DNA of 64,000 nucleotides from Robertmurraya massiliosenegalensis JC6 (GCF_000311725.1 NZ_HE978512.1:199893-263892), one strand, 5' to 3'; counted from the stretch's first letter, positions 1-7,654 are shown. The notes: a model not told the origin generated them from the letters alone. Translations and numbers: made by a program.

Positions 1-145
1 CAAATGCTGTCAACTCCTCAGCAAAAGAATCGAAAGCATCTTTTACAACGACTTCATCACCAGTCTTTTCAATTGCTTCCGCTAAAGCATAAGCCATCAT
101 TTCTGTAGTTCCGGTCATACTTGTAAAAACAATGAGCGTATTCAC
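1..145 (-). CDS. Flavodoxin, N-terminal part (runs off the window)
   Basis: The first 48 residues of a flavodoxin start at a GTG codon preceded by AGGAAGTGAG. Residues 9-15 read SMTGTTE, the (S/T)xTGxT phosphate loop that holds FMN, after the usual hydrophobic beta strand (NTLIVF). Flavodoxins are small cytoplasmic one-electron carriers that can replace ferredoxin. The rest of the gene lies beyond position 1. The upstream region carries two perfect TTGAT-N4-ATCAA boxes, which suggests redox- or oxygen-linked control. The family call is firm; the partner enzyme cannot be told. Confidence 0.85.
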   Translation of the reverse strand, partial: MNTLIVFTSMTGTTEMMAYALAEAIEKTGDEVVVKDAFDSFAEELTAF

Positions 146-188
146 AGACTCACTTCCTACTTAAAGACTTCACTATCATTACGAGTTA

Positions 189-266
189 ATCATAGTCGAA
201 TTCATTTGTTATTGAATTGATGCACATCAATTTAATTCGGAAATTAATTAAATTGATGCACATCAA
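189..266 (-). promoter_or_regulatory. Flavodoxin promoter with two FNR-like palindromes
   Basis: Palindromes TTGATGCACATCAA lie at 217-230 and 253-266. They are part of a 30-nt direct repeat (215-244 and 251-280) with a 36-bp period. On the minus strand a TATGAT -10 element sits at 194-189, placing the start of transcription near 182. The first palindrome is then centred at about -41.5, the classic class II activator position, and the second near -77.5. TTGAT-N4-ATCAA is the FNR consensus of proteobacteria; Bacillus Fnr prefers a CRP-like TGTGA-N6-TCACA site, so the binding protein is uncertain. Confidence 0.5.
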
Positions 267-325
267 TTTAATTCGGAAATGAATGAATTTGCTCTAGATC
301 ATTTTAGTCTAGAAATTTACTCCAG

Positions 326-355
326 AAAAAAGACTACTGCACAATTGCAGAAGCC
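326..355 (-). terminator. Terminator after the small membrane peptide
   Basis: On the minus strand GGCTTCTGC pairs with GCAGTAGTC (one mismatch, one wobble) around an AATTGT loop and is followed by six T residues. It ends the transcript of the 37-residue peptide at 364-477. Confidence 0.7.
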
Positions 356-363
356 TTCAAAAT

Positions 364-477
364 TTAATCATTAAATTTATAAACCTTTTTGTTCAAAATA
401 AAGATCCCGATAAAAGAAACGACAAAAAATACAATGCCAGATATGGTGGTTGGAGCTAAGAACTCAATAAAATCCAT
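364..477 (-). CDS. 37-residue single-span membrane peptide
   Basis: An ATG with a strong GGGAGGG ribosome site opens a 37-codon frame. The peptide starts MDFIEFLAP, has one hydrophobic span (about residues 10-29) and ends in a charged tail (NKKVYKFND). It has its own terminator and is transcribed away from the MarR-type gene, with an inverted repeat between them. Its size and the MxxFxxxLAP-like start loosely recall CydS-type subunits of cytochrome bd oxidases, but no oxidase gene is visible here, so that is only a hint. Expression looks likely; function is unknown. Confidence 0.55.
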   Translation of the reverse strand: MDFIEFLAPTTISGIVFFVVSFIGIFILNKKVYKFND

Positions 478-503
478 TTTAATCCCTCCCTTTATATCCT
501 AAT

Positions 504-535
504 ACGATATATTTATTGTATTTAAATTATATCGT
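504..535. promoter_or_regulatory. Inverted repeat in the divergent marR promoter region
   Basis: The arms ACGATATA (504-511) and TATATCGT (528-535) are perfect complements 16 bp apart. They lie between the divergent starts of the membrane peptide (477) and the MarR-type regulator (573). MarR proteins commonly bind such palindromes over their own promoters, so this is the natural autoregulatory candidate. Confidence 0.45.
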
Positions 536-572
536 GTTAAGATATAATTATCAATATCAAAGGTGGATTTTT

Positions 573-977
573 ATGACACATGAATTAACGAAAGAAACGT
601 ACGAATCACTGGCTGAATTTAGATATCAATTGAAGAAATTCCTTCATTTTAGTGATTCTGAAGCACGAAAAGTCGGAGTGACCCCTCAGCAACACCAGCT
701 CTTACTGGCGATTAAAGGGTTTCCCGGACGAGACACAGCGACACCACGTGAACTTGCTGAGCGCCTCTTCATTACACACAATGCTTGTGTAGGGCTGATT
801 GACCGCTGTTCACAACTCGGTCTTGTCACAAGAATAAACAATCCGGATGATGGACGCAGTGTTCTAATTAAATTGACTTTACAAGGCGAAGAAATTTTGC
901 AGCGTTTGTCTGAAATTCATTTAGAGGAAATTGCAAGAATAGGATTTTTACGAGTAAAACAGGATGAGACGGATTAA
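573..977 (+). CDS. MarR-family transcriptional regulator
   Basis: The protein has 134 residues from the ATG preceded by AAGGTGG; an upstream in-frame extension has no ribosome site and runs through the promoter. The MarR winged helix is visible: a helical N-terminus, the recognition region (TPRELAERLF then ITHNACVGLIDRCSQLGLV) and the wing NNPDDGRSVLIKLTLQG. MarR dimers sense phenolics, antibiotics or oxidants and usually repress a divergent or downstream gene. The only obvious divergent target is the 37-residue membrane peptide, so the ligand and regulon are open. Confidence 0.9.
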   Translation: MTHELTKETYESLAEFRYQLKKFLHFSDSEARKVGVTPQQHQLLLAIKGFPGRDTATPRELAERLFITHNACVGLIDRCSQLGLVTRINNPDDGRSVLIKLTLQGEEILQRLSEIHLEEIARIGFLRVKQDETD

Positions 978-988
978 AGAAGGATTTG

Positions 989-1023
989 AAAAAAAGAAGC
1001 CTCTGCATCCCCGCAGAAGCTTC
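989..1023 (-). terminator. Terminator downstream of the copZ-like gene
   Basis: GAAGCCTCTGC (996-1006) pairs with GCAGAAGCTTC (1013-1023) with one mismatch around ATCCCC. On the minus strand the stem is followed by a T tract, so it serves the minus-strand HMA gene and may also stop marR read-through. Confidence 0.7.
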
Positions 1024-1031
1024 CAAAAAAA

Positions 1032-1253
1032 TTATGAAATTTTCAAAGATAAGACAGGATACCCTAACTTTTTCAATGTTTCTTTTAGTTGTTCAGCCTT
1101 CAATTCAGCCTCATTCCACTCTACTTTTACTTTGCTTGAATTAAACATCACTTTGGCAGATTCTACACCTGCCGTTCTCTGAAGGACCGTTTCAATTTTC
1201 TTAATGCAAGATGGACAAGTTAGTGGCTCTAATTGGAATATGATTTTTGCCAT
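1032..1253 (-). CDS. CopZ-like heavy-metal-associated (HMA) protein
   Basis: The protein has 73 residues from the ATG behind GAGGAGGTTAAC; longer in-frame starts lack a ribosome site. It is a single HMA fold with the metal motif TCPSCIKK near residues 12-19 (CxxC), as in copper chaperones and the N-termini of CPx-type ATPases. Its length matches CopZ (about 70 residues). It stands alone: no copA or csoR lies nearby, so copper is the likely ligand but zinc or another soft metal cannot be excluded. Confidence 0.8.
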   Translation of the reverse strand: MAKIIFQLEPLTCPSCIKKIETVLQRTAGVESAKVMFNSSKVKVEWNEAELKAEQLKETLKKLGYPVLSLKIS

Positions 1254-1339
1254 TTTGTTAACCTCCTCGAATGTTATACCTTGATTGTAAGAGAATTTGA
1301 AAATGAATAAATTGAGGAAGATCAAGAATGGGACAATAT

Positions 1340-2008
1340 TTATAATGCACGATCTTGATATTCTTTAATTCCTTCAACGATCGCATCGGCCACACGATTT
1401 TGGAAATCTTCATCCCACATATCAGACTCATCTTGAGGATTGGTCAAATAGCCTATTTCTATCAAAGCTGCTGGCATTTTCGTATCCTTTACAACAAACA
1501 AATCCTTTTTCAATGCCCCTCTATCCCTAAATCCAGTGGCATCTACCACATGTTTTTGCATAATCTCCGCAAAATGTTGGGAATGTTTATGATAGTAAAA
1601 AGTTTCTGTGCCCGAAACATTGGGATCTGAAAACGTATTACCATGAATCGATATAAATAAATCTGCTTCTATTTCATTCGCATAGTTCGGTCTGTGCCTA
1701 CTTTCTTGAGAAATAAATTGATCATCCACTCTTGTCATAAATACTTGTATATTAGGTTCCTGTTCCAGTAATTTTTCCACTTTTTTCGACACATTTAAAG
1801 TAAAATCTTTTTCATGCTGGCCACTGACACCTGTTGCTCCAACATCTACACCACCGTGGCCCGGATCAATAACAACCTTTAAAGGGGTGTCATTACTTTT
1901 ATCATGATCAGCATTTTCTTTATGACTACTATCATTAGACTCGCCACATGCTGCTAATAGTAGTAGTGAAAATACGATTAACGTAAATACCCATCTATTT
2001 TTCCGCAA
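1340..2008 (-). CDS. N-acetylmuramoyl-L-alanine amidase lipoprotein (Amidase_3)
   Basis: The 222-residue protein has a lipoprotein signal (lipobox LAAC, Cys at about 21) followed by a Ser/Asp/His-rich linker. The catalytic domain starts near residue 43 with VVIDPGHGG (zinc His), continues with FISIHGNT (second His) and ends with ALIEIGYLTN (catalytic Glu). It cleaves the amide bond between MurNAc and the stem peptide. Lipid anchoring puts it on the outer face of the membrane. The next gene is a peptidoglycan-type deacetylase, so the pair may remodel the same wall polymer. Confidence 0.9.
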   Translation of the reverse strand: MRKNRWVFTLIVFSLLLLAACGESNDSSHKENADHDKSNDTPLKVVIDPGHGGVDVGATGVSGQHEKDFTLNVSKKVEKLLEQEPNIQVFMTRVDDQFISQESRHRPNYANEIEADLFISIHGNTFSDPNVSGTETFYYHKHSQHFAEIMQKHVVDATGFRDRGALKKDLFVVKDTKMPAALIEIGYLTNPQDESDMWDEDFQNRVADAIVEGIKEYQDRAL

Positions 2009-2044
2009 TTTTTTTCCTTCTTTCTATTATTTTGATTTGGACTG

Positions 2045-2908
2045 TTATGGAATGTCGAGACGATAGCAACGGTCATAGCATTTAAATTGCATAGGTGCTA
2101 CCGAAGCATCGAATTTTTTCATTTGATAGCCGTTTGTTGTTAAATAGGTCAAGAGTTGCGGTAAATATTTCGCGGTTTTAGCTTGGTCATGCAATAGCAC
2201 TACTAGAGGTGTGACACTATCTTTTTCCATCGACTCCATCGAAGAAACCACATTTTCCACGTATTTACCTTCTGGCAATTCCCAGTCCCGGCTATCGATA
2301 TTCCAATCCCATAATTCATAGCCTGCCTCTTTCAGAACCTTTCTGAAAGGATCTGTTAAATAAGGGACACTTCCGTACGGAGTCCGAATAAGCGTGGACT
2401 CTATTCCCGTAATTTTTTTCAGTACTTCCTGGGTTTGATTCATTTCGGCAAGAGCCGTTTGTTGAGATTGATAGAAATGATTAATATCATGTGTTACAGC
2501 ATGTAACCCTACAGCATGTCCATCCTCAACTATCCGTTTTACTAAATCAGGACGCTCTTCCATTTGAGGAGAAAGCATAAAAAAAGTTGCATTTGCTTGA
2601 TGTTCTTGTAACATGTCAAGAATATCGTCTGTTGCGATAGTTGGACCATCATCAAATGTTAAATACACAACTTTCTCGTTTATACTATTTGAACTAGTCT
2701 GCGGTAATTCTATCTCCTTTTTCTGCTTATTTGCTACCTCACTGTTTACAACTTCGTCCTTCATTAAAGAAGGGAAAGAAAACGTGCTAATAAGACATAG
2801 TATTAGAAAAGTCATTACGAATTTACTACCGATTCTTCTCTTTTTGGTTGCTTGCTCTCCATTTTCCGCCATAATGAAATAATGACTCATTCCTCTCTCT
2901 TCAAACAT
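2045..2908 (-). CDS. Polysaccharide deacetylase (NodB homology, membrane-anchored)
   Basis: A hydrophobic segment (about residues 30-48) is followed by the NodB domain: YLTFDDGPT (catalytic Asp and metal Asp), HAVTHD (metal His pair), RTPYGS and a C-terminal LLHD. These metal-dependent enzymes remove N-acetyl groups from peptidoglycan or chitin-like sugars. The start is uncertain: the first ATG has a poor ribosome site, and later ATG codons at residues 7 and 13 are possible. Two perfect 11-bp direct repeats lie 28 bp upstream, matching a site on the other side of the adjacent two-component system, so that system probably controls this gene. Confidence 0.85.
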   Translation of the reverse strand: MFEERGMSHYFIMAENGEQATKKRRIGSKFVMTFLILCLISTFSFPSLMKDEVVNSEVANKQKKEIELPQTSSNSINEKVVYLTFDDGPTIATDDILDMLQEHQANATFFMLSPQMEERPDLVKRIVEDGHAVGLHAVTHDINHFYQSQQTALAEMNQTQEVLKKITGIESTLIRTPYGSVPYLTDPFRKVLKEAGYELWDWNIDSRDWELPEGKYVENVVSSMESMEKDSVTPLVVLLHDQAKTAKYLPQLLTYLTTNGYQMKKFDASVAPMQFKCYDRCYRLDIP

Positions 2909-2935
2909 CTTTTACTGTTTAAAGATTAATAGAGG

Positions 2936-2957
2936 GAGATAAAGATGAGATAAAGAT
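2936..2957. promoter_or_regulatory. Tandem 11-bp repeat, candidate response regulator site
   Basis: GAGATAAAGAT is repeated perfectly head to tail (2936-2946, 2947-2957). Read on the minus strand it is CTTTAT-N5-CTTTAT, the spacing used by OmpR/PhoB-type regulators. It is immediately upstream of the deacetylase start. A close copy lies at 6276-6297. Confidence 0.5.
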
Positions 2958-3057
2958 TCTATCGAAATGGTTTAAAGAATATCGTTTACAGGTTGGAGAT
3001 TAGGTGAAGCATAGACGGAAAAATTTCGTTTAAGAAGTCAATGACTTAGTGAAAGAC

Positions 3058-3088
3058 AAAAAAAGCCATCCGTACAAAACGAATGACT
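3058..3088 (-). terminator. Terminator of the two-component operon
   Basis: On the minus strand TCATTCGT pairs with ACGGATGG (with G-T wobbles) around TTTGT and runs into seven or eight T residues. It lies 140 bases beyond the kinase stop codon. Confidence 0.6.
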
Positions 3089-3228
3089 TAACTATAAAAA
3101 ACATGAAATGACTATTTTAATTTTATAATTACGTTTCTCAAGCTTTTGAAGTTAACTGAAAACAAGATAAATATTAAAATTTTAAGTGGGCTTTGAATGA
3201 AAAACGCTAAAAATATTCGTTTTTTACG

Positions 3229-5085
3229 TTACCTTCGTACATTTTGAAATCGACTCAAATAAAAGTAAAACAGGACTCCATCTTCTGTATTCAAAACACC
3301 ATATGGCACACCATGAAGCTCTAATATATTCTTTGAAATGGCAAGCCCTAATCCTGTTCCACCCTTTGAACGCCGGCGGGACATATCCCCACGATAAAAA
3401 CGATCCCATATCTTTTCTAGTTGTTTTTCCTCGATATGAGCCCCCTTATTTTCCACACATATCTTTACTCTCTCATTTTCTTCACTCATAGAAATCATGA
3501 TTGTTTCATTTTCTGGCGTGTATGAAATAGCGTTGGTAATAAAATTCGTTAACACTTGTTCAATTCGAAGTGGATTTGCCACGACCTCTATATGGGAAAG
3601 TTGTTTGTGAATATGTAATTGCTTGTTCTTCATATCTAAAGCTAATTGCTCACAAATATACTCAATAACCTGATCGATATAAAAGACTTCCATCTCCATC
3701 TTATACGTACCAGACTCAAATTTTGCTAGCTCGAGCATATCAACAATGAGCCTATCCATTTTATCTACTTCTTTAGTCATTGCTTGAAAATAATAATCTC
3801 TTTTATGACTTGCGACATCATCTTCTAAAATTGAGATGCAGCTTTTCATAATGCTTAAAGGTGTTTTTAATTCATGTGAAACACCAGCAATAAATTCTTT
3901 TCGAGTCGCTTCTAATTGTTTTTCTTTTTCTATATCCTGCTGCAATTGGTTAATATACGAGTGCAAAGTATGCGAAAGCCGATTAATATTGTCTGATAAA
4001 GCACCAATTTCATCATTGGATGTGACAGGAATCGTCTCTGAAAAATCCAAGTTTGCCATCTTGTTTGTCGTATTATTCATTTTGATCAATGGTTTCGCAA
4101 TCTTTTTTGAATAATAAAATGTTGCCAGCACTGTAAGAAAAAGTACAAATATAATTAAGTACACATAATAGTCTGTTAGCATTTGGACAGCTTCATCAAC
4201 GGGTTGTAATGATGTCATAGCAAATATATAATTCGTTTCACCACTCGAATCGGTTACGGGTTTCATGAATAGTTTGTACTTTATATTATTTTCTTCATAG
4301 TCAACGGGTTCGGCATTACTACTAGACTTTTCATGTAACAGCAACCTTACTTGAAATTGTTTTATCCTTTCCACAAACACGCGATTTGAGTAAATATTTG
4401 ATCTTATTGTCCCAACGGGTAATTGCAATTCCTCAATGACTCCCCATAAAAAGAGCGACGGGTTTTCACTAGGAGCAGGAGCTATTTCAGCTCTTTGACC
4501 GTTTTGTTCTTCAGGTAGCTGTATGTCACTAGGTGTAGGTTCAACGATCGTTCTTTGACCATATAACTTTTCTGAAAGCTGCCTATTCTCTAACACATAG
4601 TTTCCATCTGCTACTGTTAAAATAGCAGGAATTATGACTTCATCTTTATTTGTCCCGTCAATCATTATTCGATTTCCCTGTTTTAAATAAAACTGCACCC
4701 TTTCAATCTCTTCTAATCCCATGAAGCTATACAAAGGAATGCTCATTTCACGATTAGAGAAAATCGGATTTCGAGAAGTGTCTAATTGAATTTTTACCGA
4801 AAAATCATTTGCATATTTAATATTTCCAACGCTGTCTAGTATCGTAATCCACGTCTGATTTTCCTCGTAAAATTCATGCTCTAATCTTTGAATCGATTGG
4901 GCATCTTCTCCAGCCTTTAACAACTCTTGCTCAAAGGATTGTATGTTCGTATTTATATCACTTATCTTTTGGTTGGCATAATATTGTTTGAAAAATAGGA
5001 TAATGCCAAAAAACACAATAGCCAAAATGAGCATACATAATGATGTTGTTAGTAAAAATAGTTTTGTAACGATCCCTTTTTTCAT
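3229..5085 (-). CDS. Sensor histidine kinase with a large extracytoplasmic domain
   Basis: The 618-residue protein has TM1 at residues 8-34, an extracytoplasmic sensor region of about 270 residues, TM2 near 307-326 (YYVYLIIFVLFLTVL), a HAMP linker, a HisKA box GVSHELKTPLS (His about 405) and an HATPase_c domain with N box NFITNAISYTP and G box GGTGLGLAISKN. It autophosphorylates and passes phosphate to the response regulator, whose gene overlaps its start by 4 bp. The sensor region holds a 20-residue tandem duplication (GQRTIVEPTPSD and GQRAEIAPAPSE) encoded by a 60-bp repeat. The neighbouring deacetylase suggests a cell envelope signal; the ligand is unknown. Confidence 0.93.
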   Translation of the reverse strand: MKKGIVTKLFLLTTSLCMLILAIVFFGIILFFKQYYANQKISDINTNIQSFEQELLKAGEDAQSIQRLEHEFYEENQTWITILDSVGNIKYANDFSVKIQLDTSRNPIFSNREMSIPLYSFMGLEEIERVQFYLKQGNRIMIDGTNKDEVIIPAILTVADGNYVLENRQLSEKLYGQRTIVEPTPSDIQLPEEQNGQRAEIAPAPSENPSLFLWGVIEELQLPVGTIRSNIYSNRVFVERIKQFQVRLLLHEKSSSNAEPVDYEENNIKYKLFMKPVTDSSGETNYIFAMTSLQPVDEAVQMLTDYYVYLIIFVLFLTVLATFYYSKKIAKPLIKMNNTTNKMANLDFSETIPVTSNDEIGALSDNINRLSHTLHSYINQLQQDIEKEKQLEATRKEFIAGVSHELKTPLSIMKSCISILEDDVASHKRDYYFQAMTKEVDKMDRLIVDMLELAKFESGTYKMEMEVFYIDQVIEYICEQLALDMKNKQLHIHKQLSHIEVVANPLRIEQVLTNFITNAISYTPENETIMISMSEENERVKICVENKGAHIEEKQLEKIWDRFYRGDMSRRRSKGGTGLGLAISKNILELHGVPYGVLNTEDGVLFYFYLSRFQNVRR

Positions 5086-5768
5086 CGTTTTGCCTCAAAT
5101 TTATAGCCAGAGCGTATAACGGTTACAATAAGATTTGCTTTCATTCCTAATTTATGGCGTAAATTACGAATATGACTATTAACAGTCCGATCATCACCCG
5201 TAAATTCATAACCCCAAACTTTCATAATTAATTGTTCCCTCGTAATAATAATTCCAGGATTTTGCATTAAATAGGTTAATATTTCAAATTCAGTATGTGT
5301 TAGACGAATCATCTCCCCATCTAGTCTCACTGTACGCGAAGGGAAATGGACATCGATTCCACAACTCGCTAAAGCATCTTCAGCAGCTTTCCTATGTTTT
5401 GTAGAATATCTACTTTCAATCAACCGTTTTACCCTCGCTAATAAAATTTGTGGACTGTATGGTTTTGTCACATAATCATCCGCACCTAATTCGAAGCCCA
5501 GAAGGGTATCATCTTCATCTGAACGAGCCGTCAACATAATAATTGGTACATTAGAAGATTTACGAATCCGTCTACATACTGACCAACCATCTACCTCCGG
5601 CAACATGATATCTAAAATGACTAAATGTACTTCATGTTCTTCAAATAATGATAATGCTTCATTTCCATCTGCTGCTTCTAGCACTTCATAGCCGCCATTT
5701 AATAAATAATCCTTCACTATTTCACGTAAAATGTCTTCATCTTCTACAATTAAGATTGTTTTTTTCAT
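5082..5768 (-). CDS. OmpR/PhoB-family response regulator
   Basis: The 228-residue protein has a receiver domain with acidic residues near 10-12 (VEDED), phospho-acceptor Asp in LVILDIMLPE (about 53) and the conserved Lys in YVTKPY. It is followed by a winged-helix DNA-binding domain (LTHTEFEILTYL, then DDRTVNSHIRNLRHKL). It is the first gene of a two-gene operon with the kinase (4-bp ATGA overlap). OmpR-type dimers bind direct repeats about 11 bp apart, which fits the repeats at 2936-2957 and 6276-6297. Confidence 0.95.
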   Translation of the reverse strand: MKKTILIVEDEDILREIVKDYLLNGGYEVLEAADGNEALSLFEEHEVHLVILDIMLPEVDGWSVCRRIRKSSNVPIIMLTARSDEDDTLLGFELGADDYVTKPYSPQILLARVKRLIESRYSTKHRKAAEDALASCGIDVHFPSRTVRLDGEMIRLTHTEFEILTYLMQNPGIIITREQLIMKVWGYEFTGDDRTVNSHIRNLRHKLGMKANLIVTVIRSGYKFEAKR

Positions 5769-5792
5769 TTATATCCCTCTCAACATCTAAGG

Positions 5793-6066
5793 CTTGTAAC
5801 CGCTAAGTAGAAATGAACACTTTCTTACCCAAAAATGCTAAATAAGACTGAACACTATTTTCCAGTAGAGACGTGCACTTTATTTGGAGAGGCGGGCATG
5901 ATAGCCTACTTCGGCTGAGCCAGATACTTTGGTACATCTGGCTTCGTGGCTCACAATCTTGCCCGCAGAGGCTCCATGTAAAGTGACAATGGGTACGTTC
6001 TAATTTCCAGTAAAGTGTTCACTTCAATTTAGCAAAATGTGTTCAAAGTTATCTGACGGTTACAAG
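5793..6066. repeat. Long imperfect palindrome, MITE-like
   Basis: Nested inverted arms run inward from both ends: CTTGTAACCG (5793-5802) with CGGTTACAAG (6057-6066), TGAACAC (5814) with GTGTTCA (6039), GCTAAAT (5837) with ATTTAGC (6027), TGAACACT (5849) with AGTGTTCA (6014), CACTTTA (5876) with TAAAGTG (5979) and GCGGGCA (892-898 of that kb) with TGCCCGC (960-966). A central hairpin GAGCCAGAT/ATCTGGCTTC follows. There is no coding frame. The structure suggests a non-autonomous palindromic element or a highly folded RNA. No target duplication was identified. Confidence 0.55.
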
Positions 6067-6210
6067 GCTCTTTTCGCATACATTATTGTTTGGTAATTTG
6101 GTATAGTCATGCGCTATTCTCCCCTAAGAATAACGAAAAATTGTGTGTAGCTCTGCACCAAGTATGAGACGTGAATGTCAGGTTGTAATTTTTTTTAGAC
6201 ATTTACAAAA
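6064..6210. repeat. Dispersed repeat, copy 1
   Basis: This copy starts AAGGCTCTTTTCGCATACAT and ends near GACATTTAC (6198-6206). It shares both ends, an internal TAGTCAT and a similar length with the segment at 7682-7820. The middle parts have diverged. It abuts the palindrome at 5793-6066. Beyond it, TTTTTTAGACA (about 6190) and TGTCTAAAAAA (about 6236) form a further inverted repeat. Together the two copies bracket the Fic module and the VOC gene. Confidence 0.45.
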
Positions 6211-6275
6211 GACAAAATCATTACGAAAACAGCGTTGTCTAAAAAAGGTCCATCTTCTTAAAAGAATATCACAGT

Positions 6276-6297
6276 GATGTAAAGATGAGATAAAGGG
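6276..6297. promoter_or_regulatory. Second tandem 11-bp repeat, candidate response regulator site
   Basis: GATGTAAAGAT followed by GAGATAAAGGG is the same 11-bp tandem arrangement as at 2936-2957 (core TAAAGATGAGATAAAG). It lies about 230 bp upstream of the antitoxin/Fic pair and 500 bp upstream of the response regulator start. Confidence 0.4.
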
Positions 6298-6507
6298 GGA
6301 AGCTTCAGATTATAAAAATACTTCTGCTGGCAAAACACGAGATTAAAATGGTGACGAATCGCTGTATAAATAGAAGAGGGAAGAACGCAATTTTCCTAAA
6401 CATAGGAATGGAAGTTTATCTATTTATACGCCCTCCCTTTGTAGAAAGCTTCAATGAGAAATTGTATAATAAATAGACATACCGTTGGTGAAAAGAGGTT
6501 GAGATTC

Positions 6508-6681
6508 ATGAAAGAAATAAAGATGGAATCGAAAGAATTTAAACGAGTTCTTCACAATCTTCATTTGGAAAATCTAAGTCTTACTCCTGCCATGCAGAAA
6601 GAAGTACTGCAACTGGTGAATGCGAACATGTCTATTACTCCCACTCTTATAAAGGATTTACTAAATCATGGAAAATTATAG
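6508..6681 (+). CDS. Putative antitoxin of the adjacent Fic toxin
   Basis: The 57-residue protein starts at the ATG behind AAAAGAGGTTGAG. It is entirely helical in character (MESKEFKRVLHNL, TPAMQKEVLQLVN). Class I Fic antitoxins such as VbhA block the toxin's ATP site with an (S/T)xxxE(G/N) helix; the best match here is NLHLEN, with Asn in place of Ser/Thr. The gene overlaps the Fic frame by 14 bases, the typical antitoxin-first, translationally coupled layout. The role is inferred mainly from context and size. Confidence 0.6.
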   Translation: MKEIKMESKEFKRVLHNLHLENLSLTPAMQKEVLQLVNANMSITPTLIKDLLNHGKL

Positions 6682-7237
6682 GAATGATGATTATTTATTA
6701 AAGCATAATTTATTAGAAATCACATCCCCCGAGGAGTTAGAAAAAGCCGAGGTACTGGCCTTTTCGCTTCGGGCAACGAAATTGGAACAAGCAGGGGTTC
6801 ATTCCATATCCATGACGATGAAAGGATTTCAAGATTTGCATTATTATTTGTTTCAAGATGTCTATTCATTTGCAGGAACATTTCGAGATGTTCAATTAAT
6901 GAAGGGCAACACTCGTTTTTGCCAAGCTCAATTTTTAGATTCCTATGCAATGGATTTATTTCGAGAGCTAAACGAAGAGCCTGCCTGGGAAGGACTAGAT
7001 CAAGCAGCAGCGCGATTAGCTTATTTTAAATCGGAGCTCAATATGCTCCATCCCTTCCGAGAAGGAAATGGAAGAACTGTTAGAATGTATTTGTATGCTT
7101 ACGCATTCAGCCGCAACGTAGAGTGGGCATACGAAACAATAAATCGGGAGAAGTATATGCAAGCCGTAATTCAATCTGTTACTGACTTGGAAGCATTACG
7201 TCAACTTTTTAAGGAAACCATTCGATTTATGGATTAG
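6668..7237 (+). CDS. Fic-domain AMP-transferase toxin
   Basis: The 189-residue protein has a complete Fic core: HPFREGNGRTVR near residues 132-143 matches HxFx(D/E)GNGRxxR, with catalytic His, metal-binding acidic residue and nucleotide-contacting Arg all present. The upstream DVYSFAGTFRDVQLMKG segment is the usual Fic beta-hairpin flap. Such enzymes AMPylate or otherwise nucleotidylate targets, often DNA gyrase or topoisomerase IV in toxin modules. The protein shows no internal inhibitory helix, consistent with class I control by the small upstream protein. Confidence 0.9.
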   Translation: MENYRNDDYLLKHNLLEITSPEELEKAEVLAFSLRATKLEQAGVHSISMTMKGFQDLHYYLFQDVYSFAGTFRDVQLMKGNTRFCQAQFLDSYAMDLFRELNEEPAWEGLDQAAARLAYFKSELNMLHPFREGNGRTVRMYLYAYAFSRNVEWAYETINREKYMQAVIQSVTDLEALRQLFKETIRFMD

Positions 7238-7273
7238 TTTCCTAAGAATAAAAAATAAGTTTATCCATCAACA

Positions 7274-7654
7274 TCATACTGTCAATTCTAAAAGATTCCC
7301 TTCTGGGTCTTCTATAACACTCTCATAATAGCCATCTCCAGTCACACGAGGACCATTTACAAGACGGTAACCCGCAGCTTGTAATCGCGCTGTCATATGA
7401 TTGACAGACTCCATACTTCCTAATGAAACAGCCATATGAGCCCAGCCAATTCGATCTTCTTGCTGCGGCTTATTGACACCTGTCTTACGCATAATCTCTA
7501 CACGAGCCCCTTCTTCAAAGGTTAAAAAATAAGACTCAAACTCTTTATCTTGATTGTGGTATTTTCCGTTTGCTTTCGCATTAAAAAATGTTTCATAAAA
7601 TGTTTTCATCCGCTCGATATCGTTCACCCAGATGGCTACGTGTTCTATTTTCAT
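7274..7654 (-). CDS. VOC/glyoxalase-family metalloprotein
   Basis: The 126-residue protein carries the paired beta-alpha-beta-beta-beta units of the vicinal oxygen chelate fold. Likely metal ligands are His5 ([10 protein letters not shown]), a Glu in GARVEIM, a His in WAHMAVS and the last Glu in GNLLELTV. Members include lactoylglutathione lyases and dioxygenases. Substrate cannot be assigned. It is a single gene, convergent with the Fic gene. Confidence 0.85.
   Translation of the reverse strand: MKIEHVAIWVNDIERMKTFYETFFNAKANGKYHNQDKEFESYFLTFEEGARVEIMRKTGVNKPQQEDRIGWAHMAVSLGSMESVNHMTARLQAAGYRLVNGPRVTGDGYYESVIEDPEGNLLELTV

Noticed and set aside
964-1182. A 72-codon plus-strand frame after marR
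   Set aside because: It overlaps the copZ-like gene and its terminator on the other strand and has no ribosome site.
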